A stretch of DNA of 64,000 nucleotides from Bacillota bacterium (GTDB taxonomy: Bacteria > Bacillota > Negativicutes > Sporomusales > UBA7701), in contig JAEZJM010000019.1 in NCBI GenBank assembly GCA_023415775.1, positions 402,929-466,928 on the forward strand, read 5' to 3'. Made by a program: the position numbers and the translations under genes. Within the stretch, counting starts at the first letter, position 1. Each line of letters opens with the position of its first letter. The notes under the pieces were generated by a model, which was given only the letters and a program-made list of their open reading frames with translations, made no database searches and was not told the origin of the DNA. Positions 15,554 through 23,411 of this stretch are shown here, piece by piece.

Positions 15554-16924
15554 ATGCGCATGGATTACAGCCTCAAACTCGAACTTACCCAGAAACTTGT
15601 GATGACCCCACAATTACGCCAGGCCATCGCTATCCTGCAGCTTTCCTCGCTGGAACTTTCCGAGATGGTCGAGCAGGAGCTGTTGGAGAACCCTGTCCTC
15701 GAAATGGAGGAGAAGGCGCCCGCCGAGCCTGTCGTGGAGGAGACGAACGACCGGATCAGCGAGTATTTCGAATGGGCCAATTACTTCGACGACGGCACCG
15801 ACCACGGGTACGCGCCGCCGGGCGAGGAAAAGCCGTCGTTTACGACCTTCGTGTCGGCGGCGTCGACTTTGCACGAACACCTGGAATTTCAGCTGCATCT
15901 GACCCTGTTGGACGAAAAGGCCCGCGCCGTGGGCCAATACCTCATCGGCTGCATCGACGAGAACGGCTACCTGTGCGGCACTGTGGCGGAGGCGGCGCAT
16001 AACCTGGGCGTCGCCGAGGAAATGGCGACCACCGTGCTCGGGGTTATCCAAACCTTCGACCCCACGGGGGTGGGCGCACGCGACCTGCGGGAGTGTCTGC
16101 TCATCCAGGCCGAGCAGCGGAGCGTCGACGCGCCGCTGGCGCTGGCGATCATCGACAAGTACCTCGACGAGGTGGCGGCCGGACACTTCAAGAATATCGC
16201 CGACAAGCTGGACTGCACCCCCCATGACGTGCAGCGGGCGGTCGATTTCATCCGCACCCTCGATCCCAGGCCGGGGCGGGCGTTCGACGCCGGCGACCAG
16301 CCGTGCTATATAATCCCCGATGTCACCATCGAACGGGTGGCAGGCAATTATATCATCATCATCAATGATCACAATATCCCCCATCTGACGATCAACCCTT
16401 ACTACCGCCGCGTGGTGCGCGACGCCGACAGCGAGGCCAAGAAGTTCGTGGAGGGGCGGATCAACGCCGCGGTGTGGCTCATCAGGAGCATCGAGCAGCG
16501 CCGGCGCACGCTCTACAATGTCGTCGAGACGATCATCGAACTGCAGCGCGATTTCTTTGACCACGGACCCAAGTTCCTGCGGCCGCTGACGATGAAGAAG
16601 GTGGCCGACAAGGTGGGCATCCACGAGTCGACCGTCAGCCGGGCGATCGCCAACAAGTACGCCGACACCCCCCACGGACTGTTCAGCCTGCGGGCCTTTT
16701 TCTCGGCCGGGCTGCAGGGGGCGGACGGCGAGGCGCTGTCGGCGGCGACAGTCAAGCGGCAGATCAAGGAGTTGGTCGCCGCCGAGGACCCCGTACAGCC
16801 GCTCAGCGACCAGGCCATCACCGAGATCCTCATCGGCCGGGGGGTGGCGGTGTCGCGCCGCACGGTCGCCAAGTACCGCGAGGAGCTTAATATTCAGAGT
16901 TCGAGCAAACGGCGGCGATATTGA
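15554..16924 (+). CDS. rpoN: RNA polymerase sigma-54 factor
   Basis: RpoN of 456 residues. The N-terminal activator-interacting region is glutamine- and leucine-rich (QKLVMTPQLRQAIAILQLSS). A core-binding domain follows. The C-terminal RpoN box is degenerate but recognisable (VAVSRRTVAKYREELNI against consensus ARRTVAKYRE). Sigma-54 needs AAA+ activators; none is encoded in the window. Ribosome site AGGAGGAG precedes the ATG. Two sigma-54-like promoter sequences lie downstream, at 16994 and 22170. Confidence 0.96.
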   Translation: MRMDYSLKLELTQKLVMTPQLRQAIAILQLSSLELSEMVEQELLENPVLEMEEKAPAEPVVEETNDRISEYFEWANYFDDGTDHGYAPPGEEKPSFTTFVSAASTLHEHLEFQLHLTLLDEKARAVGQYLIGCIDENGYLCGTVAEAAHNLGVAEEMATTVLGVIQTFDPTGVGARDLRECLLIQAEQRSVDAPLALAIIDKYLDEVAAGHFKNIADKLDCTPHDVQRAVDFIRTLDPRPGRAFDAGDQPCYIIPDVTIERVAGNYIIIINDHNIPHLTINPYYRRVVRDADSEAKKFVEGRINAAVWLIRSIEQRRRTLYNVVETIIELQRDFFDHGPKFLRPLTMKKVADKVGIHESTVSRAIANKYADTPHGLFSLRAFFSAGLQGADGEALSAATVKRQIKELVAAEDPVQPLSDQAITEILIGRGVAVSRRTVAKYREELNIQSSSKRRRY

Positions 16925-16935
16925 TTGGAGAACAG

Positions 16936-16961
16936 AACCGGGCATTATGCCCGGTTTTTTG
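16936..16961 (+). terminator. Rho-independent terminator of rpoN
   Basis: AACCGGGCAT and ATGCCCGGTT form a 10-bp stem followed by T6, 11 bases after the rpoN stop. Confidence 0.9.
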
Positions 16962-16993
16962 TTATGCTGAGCGGCAAAACGGCAAAAAACCGC

Positions 16994-17008
16994 TGGCGGA
17001 AAATTTGC
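16994..17008 (+). promoter_or_regulatory. Candidate sigma-54 promoter (-24/-12)
   Basis: TGGCGGAAAATTTGC fits the sigma-54 consensus TGGCACN5TTGC: TGGC at -24 and TTTGC at -12, with GG and GC separated by the required 10 bases. It lies 107 bases before the first rhodanese lipoprotein gene of the molybdoenzyme locus. A TATAAT at 17017-17022 has no good -35 box. GC-rich hairpins around 17033-17068 lie in the expected leader. Confidence 0.5.
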
Positions 17009-17114
17009 CGTTAGTGTATAATTTAACTAACTACCCCTCCCCCGGGGGGAGACCCCCGTCCGGGGGTGGCGGGTTAATGAAATGAACGGATATGTTGCGA
17101 TAAGGAGGCAAGCC

Positions 17115-18143
17115 ATGAAACAGATAAAGGCGGTACTTGCGCTGGTTGTCGCCATTGCTCTTGCCGGCGCGCTCGCGGGCTGCGGCGGCGCCCCCAAGGC
17201 GGCCGAAACGCCTAAGCCTGCCGCGGCGGCTATCGGCAATCCCTTCGCCGCGCTGCAGGCGGAGACGGATAAGTACCTGAAAGAGAACCGGGCGCTGTAC
17301 ATCGAGCCTCAGGAGGTGCTGGCCAAGGTTGTGACGGCCGGCGACCAGGGCTACTACCTTGTCGATGTCAGGAGCGACGAGCACTACGCCGCCGCCCATA
17401 TCCCCGGCGCCGTACATATCGCGTACGCCGATGCCTGGCGGGAGCAGAAGACGGCTTTCCTGCCCAGGGATAAGAAGATCGTCGTCGTCGATTATTCGGG
17501 CCATACCGCCAGTCAGGTGGCGGCTTTCTGGAGCATGCTGGGTTTCGACGCCACGGCGATGAAGAACGGCATGGCCGGCTGGTCGAAGGATAAGGATATC
17601 GTCGGCGGTTCGCCGCTGGCCTGCGAGGCGCTTAATTACCCGGTGACGGTCGCCTTGACCGCAGCCGCCGACCACGAACTGCCCAAGCTCGACGGCAAGG
17701 CGGCGTCGCTGGCCGAGCTGCTGGCCGCGCGGTCCCGCGAGGCGACCGAGCAGGCGCCGGTCATCCAGCCGAAGGATTTCCTCGCCAAGCGGGGCGACTA
17801 TTTCGTCGCCGACCTCCGCCAGGGCGAACATTACGCAGCCGGCCACATCGAAGGCGCGGTGAACATCCCCTTCCGCGGCCTGGCGGCGACGGAGAACCTC
17901 CGCAAGCTGCCGGCCGACAAGACGATCGTGCTGGTGGACTACGACGGCCACGCGGCCAGCCAGGCGGCGCGACTTTTGAACCAGCTCGGCTACCGCGCCA
18001 CCGTCCTCAAGGACGGCATGAGCGTGTGGACGGCCGACGAGAAGGTGATCGGCGCCAAGACCATCGCCTGCAACGTGGGCGAGCACCCGGTCGCGAAGCT
18101 GAACGCCCCCCTGAAGCCCGGCCCGTCCGCGGCGGCCACGTGA
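17115..18143 (+). CDS. Lipoprotein with two rhodanese-like domains lacking the catalytic cysteine
   Basis: This lipoprotein has 342 residues from the ATG at 17115 (AAGGAGG upstream). The lipobox is LAGALAGC near residues 18-25. Domain 1 covers about 70-170 (YYLVDVRSDEHYAAAHIPGA), domain 2 about 230-330 (YFVADLRQGEHYAAGHIEGA). In both, the loop that should hold the cysteine reads VVDYSGHTAS or LVDYDGHAAS, so Asp replaces Cys. It may bind, rather than transfer, sulfane sulfur. It precedes the molybdoenzyme genes by 73 bases and probably acts at the membrane with them. Confidence 0.85.
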   Translation: MKQIKAVLALVVAIALAGALAGCGGAPKAAETPKPAAAAIGNPFAALQAETDKYLKENRALYIEPQEVLAKVVTAGDQGYYLVDVRSDEHYAAAHIPGAVHIAYADAWREQKTAFLPRDKKIVVVDYSGHTASQVAAFWSMLGFDATAMKNGMAGWSKDKDIVGGSPLACEALNYPVTVALTAAADHELPKLDGKAASLAELLAARSREATEQAPVIQPKDFLAKRGDYFVADLRQGEHYAAGHIEGAVNIPFRGLAATENLRKLPADKTIVLVDYDGHAASQAARLLNQLGYRATVLKDGMSVWTADEKVIGAKTIACNVGEHPVAKLNAPLKPGPSAAAT

Positions 18144-18216
18144 GGGTAGGAAATTCGCAGCCAGTTTGGCTGCATAAAGGTTTAGCCACCCCAAGGATAT
18201 AACGGAGGGTGAAAAA

Positions 18217-20436
18217 ATGCCCAATATCAGCAGAAGAACATTTCTTAAAGCCGGCGCTCTCGCCGGGGCGGCGTGCGTCGCGCCGGCGGCTTTCGATTTC
18301 TCTTCGTTCGCGCGCGAGGCGGCCGAGCAGCCGGTTACCAAGATACCTTCGACCTGCAACGGCTGTTCGACGAACTGCGCGCTGTGGGTGTTCGTGAAGA
18401 ACGGCCGGCTGTGGAAGCTGGAGGGCGACCCCAAGTCGATGAAGAACGAGGGCAGGCTGTGCGCCCGCGCGTACGGCGTGGCCGCCGATGTCTATAACCC
18501 TGACCGGGTGACCCAGCCGATGAAGCGGACGGGCGAAGGCCAGTTTTCGCCGATTTCCTGGGAAGAAGCGTTCAAGGAGATCGCCGGGAAGCTGACCAAG
18601 ATCATCGACAAGGACACCGCCAACACCGTCGTCTGGATGGCCCACGGCGGCAAGGAAACGTATGCCCAGATGCTGCTGGACGAGATCGGCGCGGCCACCT
18701 ACATAACCCATTATTCGACCTGCTTTACCTCCAAGACCAACGCCTGGGACAAGATGGTCGGCTCCCAGCTGACTTCGGACATCAATCGGGCCAGGTATAT
18801 GCTGTTCGCCGGCCGCAACTACGCCGGCGGCATCATGCCGGGGGCGATGCGCAAGATCATGCGGGCCAAGGATCGCGGGGCGAGGATTGTGGTCGTCGAT
18901 CCCAGGCTGTGCGAGCTGGCGAAGGTGGCCGACGAGTGGCTGCCCATCCGCCCCGGCACCGATCTGGCCTTTTTCCTCGGCCTCGCCCACACGCTGATCA
19001 GCGAGAAGCTCTATGACGAGCAGTTCGTCAAGGAGTATGTTTTCGGTTTCGAGGAGTTCTGGAACGCCAACCGCCATTTCACCGCCGAGAAGGCGGCCGA
19101 GATTTGCGATATCCCGGCGGCCAAGATCCGCGCCATCGCCCGCGAGCTGGCGAAGAACGCCCCGGCGGCTTTCCTGGAGCCAGGCTACCACGGCCTTCAC
19201 AACCACTACGCGGCAAGCACGCAGATCGCCCAGGCGAACGTGATCGTCAACGCCCTGCTGGGCAACTTCTACAAGCACGGCGGCCTGATGCCGGCGGCCG
19301 GCCCCAAGTTCGGCAAGCTGACGCTGCCCAAGCGCCTGCAGCCGGAGAAGGGGGAGCGGGCCGACGGCGCGGGGGTGGCGAGCGAGTATCCGACTGTCGA
19401 GACGAGCCGCGGCATCGCTCAGCATATGCCCGACATGATCGCCGCCGGCAAGGTCAAGGCGCTCTTTATCTACCATTTCAACCCGCTGCGGACGGCGCCC
19501 GACCCCGAGTACCAGAAGAAGATGGTCAAGGCCGACCTGGTGGTGTCCATCCCGGTGGACTGGAACGAGACGTCGGTGCATACCGCCCATTATATCCTGC
19601 CTGAGCATTATTACCTTGAGCGTATGGACGCCCCCAAGTCGACGGGCGGCAACATCGCCCACGATTACCCGCAGGCGGTGATGCGCTTCCCGGCCCTCAA
19701 GCCGCTGCACAACACCAAGCACCTGCTCGATATCCTCAAGGGCGTCGCCCAGGAGATGAAGATCGACGACCTGTACCCCTTCACCGTCGAGGAGGAGGCG
19801 GCGGCGATGCTGAAGCCGCTGGGAGCGACGCCGGACACGATGAGGGAGAACGGCTGCCTGGAGGTGGCCGAGGCGGTCAAGCCGGAGTTCCCGGTGAAGG
19901 ACGGCAAGCCGGCCCTCACGACGACCACCGGCAAGGTGGAGTTCAGCGTCGGCGCTTTCAAGCTGCACGGGCGGATGGGCGTGCCTGTGTGGATGCCGCC
20001 GCTGGTGAGCCCCAAGGCGGAGAACGAATTTCGCCTCATCCACGGCAAGCAGCCGTGGCATTCGCATTCGGTGACAAGCAACAGCCCTTATCTGATGGCG
20101 GTGTCGAAGAGCTACAACGGCAGCCGCATGTGGATGAACCGCAGCCGGGCCGACAAGCTTGGCGTCCGCGACGGCGACATGGTGACGGTGGAGGCGCGGA
20201 TCGAGCACGGGGGCGAGGCGCGGACGGTGAGCAAGAAGGTGGCCGTGAAGGTGACCGAGATGCTGCACCCCGAGTGCGTGTGGGTGCCCTCCGGCTACGG
20301 CAATTTCTCGCCGCGGCAGAAGGTGGGCTACCAGCAGGGGGTCAATTACAACGATTTCGCGCCGGCCAGGGTGGAGCCGCTGTCCGGGAGCTGCATGGTC
20401 CAGGAAGTAATCGTCACGGTTAGGAAGGGGGGCTGA
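18217..20436 (+). CDS. Periplasmic molybdopterin oxidoreductase, PsrA/PhsA type
   Basis: A 739-residue catalytic subunit of the DMSO-reductase superfamily. A Tat signal (SRRTFLK at residues 5-11) sends it across the membrane folded. Cysteines C47, C50, C54 and C82 bind a [4Fe-4S] cluster. C169 in HYSTCF is the probable molybdenum ligand, as in polysulfide and thiosulfate reductases. The Fe-S and NrfD-type subunits follow directly. Flanking rhodanese lipoproteins point to polysulfide, thiosulfate or sulfur as substrate; arsenate or tetrathionate cannot be excluded. Confidence 0.88.
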   Translation: MPNISRRTFLKAGALAGAACVAPAAFDFSSFAREAAEQPVTKIPSTCNGCSTNCALWVFVKNGRLWKLEGDPKSMKNEGRLCARAYGVAADVYNPDRVTQPMKRTGEGQFSPISWEEAFKEIAGKLTKIIDKDTANTVVWMAHGGKETYAQMLLDEIGAATYITHYSTCFTSKTNAWDKMVGSQLTSDINRARYMLFAGRNYAGGIMPGAMRKIMRAKDRGARIVVVDPRLCELAKVADEWLPIRPGTDLAFFLGLAHTLISEKLYDEQFVKEYVFGFEEFWNANRHFTAEKAAEICDIPAAKIRAIARELAKNAPAAFLEPGYHGLHNHYAASTQIAQANVIVNALLGNFYKHGGLMPAAGPKFGKLTLPKRLQPEKGERADGAGVASEYPTVETSRGIAQHMPDMIAAGKVKALFIYHFNPLRTAPDPEYQKKMVKADLVVSIPVDWNETSVHTAHYILPEHYYLERMDAPKSTGGNIAHDYPQAVMRFPALKPLHNTKHLLDILKGVAQEMKIDDLYPFTVEEEAAAMLKPLGATPDTMRENGCLEVAEAVKPEFPVKDGKPALTTTTGKVEFSVGAFKLHGRMGVPVWMPPLVSPKAENEFRLIHGKQPWHSHSVTSNSPYLMAVSKSYNGSRMWMNRSRADKLGVRDGDMVTVEARIEHGGEARTVSKKVAVKVTEMLHPECVWVPSGYGNFSPRQKVGYQQGVNYNDFAPARVEPLSGSCMVQEVIVTVRKGG

Positions 20437-20440
20437 CGCG

Positions 20441-20986
20441 GTGGCTCATTACGCGATGCTGATCGATGCGGCGCGCTGCACCGGCTGCGCCGCCTGCCGG
20501 GTCGCCTGCCAGATGCAGTGGCAGCTGCCCCCGGATGTGTTTTTCAACCGCCTGGAGTTCCGCGAGGCGGGCAAATACCCGGACGTCCGCCAGGAGATCG
20601 TGCCGGTGCAGTGCATGCACTGCGACAACCCGCCCTGTGCGACCGTCTGCCCCACCAAGGCTACTTATAAGCGCGCCGACGGCCTTGTCCTCATCGACCA
20701 CGACAAGTGCATCGGCTGCAAATACTGCGTCGTGGCCTGCCCGTACGACGTGCGGCAGATGAATGACCGCGGCATTCCCGAGAAGTGCCGCTTTTGCGCA
20801 GGGTTTATCGAGAAGGGCGAACAGCCGCCGTGCGTGAGCACGTGCATGAACGACGTGCGGGTGTTCGGCGACCTCGACGATCCGAACAGCGAGATCAGCA
20901 AGAAGATGAAGGAAAAGCCGGTTTATCAGCTGGCGGCCGAAAAAGGCACCAAACCGCGCGTTTTCTACGTGAAGGGGGGTGGCTGA
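20441..20986 (+). CDS. Four-cluster ferredoxin subunit, PsrB/PhsB type
   Basis: A 181-residue electron-transfer subunit with four Cys motifs: CTGCAACRVAC, CMHCDNPPCATVC, CIGCKYCVVAC and CRFCAGF with CVSTC. These give four cubane clusters that link the membrane subunit to the molybdenum subunit. It starts at a GTG 4 bases after the molybdoenzyme stop. It has no signal of its own and is expected to travel with the Tat-exported partner. Confidence 0.92.
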   Translation: MAHYAMLIDAARCTGCAACRVACQMQWQLPPDVFFNRLEFREAGKYPDVRQEIVPVQCMHCDNPPCATVCPTKATYKRADGLVLIDHDKCIGCKYCVVACPYDVRQMNDRGIPEKCRFCAGFIEKGEQPPCVSTCMNDVRVFGDLDDPNSEISKKMKEKPVYQLAAEKGTKPRVFYVKGGG

Positions 20987-20987
20987 C

Positions 20988-22145
20988 GTGATGCCGAAAT
21001 TCGAGCGCTGGATGGCGCTGCCCGGCGCGCTGGTGCTGGCCGGGCTGGCGGGCGCCGTGAATAAGCTCGTCTACGGCGAACACGCGCTGGGGACGACGGC
21101 CGCCGTGCCCTGGGGCAGCCTGATCGCCGGCTATGTGTTCTTCGCCGCCGCCGCCACCGGCGCCGGCCTAATCGGCGCGTTCGCCCACTACAGCGGCCGG
21201 CCGGCGCTGGGAGCCATCGAGAAACCCAGCCTGTTTCTGGCCCTGTCGCTACTGCTGGCCGGCTTTGGCCTGATCGGCATCGAGCTGGGCAACCCCTTAA
21301 ACCTCATTTATATAGTCTTTTCGCCCAATCTCCAGTCGGGCATCTGGTGGATGGGTTTCCTGTACAGCATCTACATGGGGCTGCTGATGGTGGAGTGCTA
21401 CTTCAGCCAGGTTGACCCCGCCAACAAGAACCTGAAGATCGTGTCGGCGGTGGCGGTCGTCAATAAAATCGCCGCCGTCTGCAACCTCGGGGCGATCTTC
21501 GCCCTGATCGCCACCCGGCCGTTCTGGCACGGCTTCTATTTCCCGCTATATATCCTGCTGACCGCGATCCTGTCGGGCGCGGCCGCCCTGGCGGCGGCGA
21601 TGTGGCTGAGCGCGAGGCGCCAGGGGCGGGAGGCGGACGGCGCGGTGATGGCGGCTTTAGGCAGGATAATGCTGGCGGCGCTGGTCGTGACGGCGCTGGC
21701 GAACGCCGGTAAGGCGGTCCTCGGCCTGGCGAGCGGCGACCCGGCCCTGCGGGCGGCGACGGCGGCGTTGGTGAGCGGTCCGCTCGCCCTGCGCTTCTGG
21801 GCGCTGGAGGTATTCATCGGCCTGCTGGTGCCGTTGGCGCTGCTGGCGAAGGCAGGCGACGGGCAGCGCGTCTTCCGGGCCGCGGTGATGGTGCTGATCG
21901 GCGTGTTCTTCATGCGCCTCGATTTCGTCATGGCGGGGCAGATGGTGCCCCAGGTGGTGGTGGAAGGCGTTCAGCACATCCTTATGCATGGCTATACGCC
22001 GTCGTGGACGGAGTGGGCGCTGACCGGCGGGGCGGTGGGAGCGGCGACGCTGCTGTTCGCCTTCAGCGAGACGGTCTTCGATCTCGGCGCCGGCGCGAGA
22101 GCGCACCGCGGCAAAGCGGGCGGGGCGGCCGCGGTCCGCGGCTAG
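20988..22145 (+). CDS. NrfD/PsrC-type integral membrane subunit
   Basis: This subunit has about 385 residues and eight or more hydrophobic helices. It starts at GTG 20988 or ATG 20991, right after the ferredoxin gene. Such subunits exchange electrons with menaquinol and may carry protons. KPSLFLALSLLLAGFGLIGI and SGIWWMGFLYSIYMGLLMVE are typical segments. With the two genes before it, it completes a quinol-linked respiratory complex on the outer side of the membrane. Confidence 0.86.
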   Translation: MMPKFERWMALPGALVLAGLAGAVNKLVYGEHALGTTAAVPWGSLIAGYVFFAAAATGAGLIGAFAHYSGRPALGAIEKPSLFLALSLLLAGFGLIGIELGNPLNLIYIVFSPNLQSGIWWMGFLYSIYMGLLMVECYFSQVDPANKNLKIVSAVAVVNKIAAVCNLGAIFALIATRPFWHGFYFPLYILLTAILSGAAALAAAMWLSARRQGREADGAVMAALGRIMLAALVVTALANAGKAVLGLASGDPALRAATAALVSGPLALRFWALEVFIGLLVPLALLAKAGDGQRVFRAAVMVLIGVFFMRLDFVMAGQMVPQVVVEGVQHILMHGYTPSWTEWALTGGAVGAATLLFAFSETVFDLGAGARAHRGKAGGAAAVRG

Positions 22146-22169
22146 GGACTCAAAGCGGGCAGCCGCTTG

Positions 22170-22184
22170 AGGATAAAACTTTGC
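22170..22184 (+). promoter_or_regulatory. Weak candidate sigma-54 promoter
   Basis: AGGATAAAACTTTGC followed by A has GG and GC exactly 10 bases apart and a perfect TTTGCA half, but the -24 half (AGGA) is poor. It lies 30 bases before the second rhodanese lipoprotein. Confidence 0.3.
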
Positions 22185-22213
22185 AAATAAAGCTAAGGAG
22201 AGGGGATTAACAC

Positions 22214-23164
22214 GTGTTTAACAATCGTTTTCTGACCAACCGGTTCCTTACAGTCATCACCCTGCTCATCCTGGTCGCTTTCGTCGTCGCCGGCTGCGGC
22301 GGCCAGCAGGCCAAGGCTCCGGAAAAGCCCGCCTCGGCGCCGGCGGCGTTCGACGCCGTCCAGGTGACCAAGGACGCCGCCTGGGACGCCTATAAGAAAG
22401 TCGTCGCCGACGTACAGGGCAAGACCTTCCCGATCGATGCCGCCAAAGCCAAGGAGCTGCTGACCGGCAACGAAAGCAAGTACCTAATCATCGACATGCG
22501 CGCCCCCGAAGACTACGCCAAGGGCCATGTCAAAGGCGCGGTCAACCTGACCATCGTCCAGCTGGCCGAGAACCTCGACAAGCTGCCGGCCGACAAGACG
22601 CTGCTGCTGTACTGCTACTCCGGGCAGAATACCGGCACGGCCATGGTCCCCCTGAAGGCATACGGCTATAAAGCCCTCTCGGTTTCCAAGGGCTTCGCGA
22701 CGATGCAGCAGGCCGGGTTCGCGATCGATACCGCCGCGACCGCGTTCACCCCGGCTGCCGCCAAGCAGGCCGCCGATCCCAAGGAAGCCGCCGCGCTGGC
22801 CGGCATCAAGGATAACTACACGGCGATCGCCAAGCAGATGGCCAGCAAGACGCTCGTCATCGGCGGCGCCGATGTCAAGAAGCTGGTTGACAGCGCTGCC
22901 GACAAGTATGTGTTTGTCGATCTGCGCGCCGCCGAGGATTTCGACAAAGGCCACGTGAAGGGCGCCGTCAGCGCGCCGCTGGCTGCTCTCCAGGACAAGG
23001 CCAAGTCTTTCCCCAAAGATAAGACCGTCGTGCTGTACTGCTACAGCGGCCAGACGGCTGCCATGGCCACCGCGGCCCTGAAGGCCGAGGGCTTCAAGCT
23101 CATCTCGATCAGCACCGGTTTCCCGCAGGTCCAGGCCGGCGGGTTCGAAATCGAAAAGAAATAG
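22214..23164 (+). CDS. Lipoprotein with two intact rhodanese domains
   Basis: A 316-residue protein with lipobox VVAGC near residue 28 and two rhodanese domains (about 75-175 and 215-315). Both active loops keep the cysteine: LLLYCYSGQNTG and VVLYCYSGQTAA. Rhodaneses carry sulfane sulfur as cysteine persulfide, so this one could deliver or accept sulfur for the molybdoenzyme outside the membrane. The GTG start follows AAGGAGAGGGG. It ends the locus and is followed by a strong terminator. Confidence 0.88.
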   Translation: MFNNRFLTNRFLTVITLLILVAFVVAGCGGQQAKAPEKPASAPAAFDAVQVTKDAAWDAYKKVVADVQGKTFPIDAAKAKELLTGNESKYLIIDMRAPEDYAKGHVKGAVNLTIVQLAENLDKLPADKTLLLYCYSGQNTGTAMVPLKAYGYKALSVSKGFATMQQAGFAIDTAATAFTPAAAKQAADPKEAAALAGIKDNYTAIAKQMASKTLVIGGADVKKLVDSAADKYVFVDLRAAEDFDKGHVKGAVSAPLAALQDKAKSFPKDKTVVLYCYSGQTAAMATAALKAEGFKLISISTGFPQVQAGGFEIEKK

Positions 23165-23178
23165 GCCCGGTGTTATTA

Positions 23179-23210
23179 AAGGCCCGCCGTCAGGCGGGCC
23201 TTGTTCCGTT
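23179..23210 (+). terminator. Rho-independent terminator
   Basis: AAGGCCCGCC and GGCGGGCCTT pair around a four-base loop, followed by TTGTTCCGTTT. Confidence 0.85.
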
Positions 23211-23230
23211 TGTGTAGATGGGCAAAATGT

Positions 23231-23284
23231 CGTTCAGAGCCCCCCGGAGGCTTAACAACGCAGATGGGGGGGTTATCAACGGCC
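23231..23284 (-). repeat. Shortened palindromic repeat R4 (54 bp)
   Basis: CGTTCAGAGCCCCCCGGAGG at the left pairs with CAGATGGGGGGGTTATCAACG at the right. Only the outer arms of the family remain and the GCGTAC core is lost. It lies between the terminator and the first permease gene. Confidence 0.7.
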
Positions 23285-23411
23285 TTCCAGTGTATATTAA
23301 ACCAGCCGGTGGGAAAATTACCTATTGTGGCGTTATAGCGCCCCGCGGCATAGCGCCCGGGGGAGGCGGCGAGGGAGCGCCAAAACCTTTTTTCGAGGAG
23401 GATTCTACCAT

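Noticed and set aside
17017..17022. TATAAT as a sigma-A promoter for the rhodanese gene
   Set aside because: At 17-bp spacing the -35 position reads TGGCGG, a poor match; the same bases fit the sigma-54 -24 element much better. Not fully excluded.
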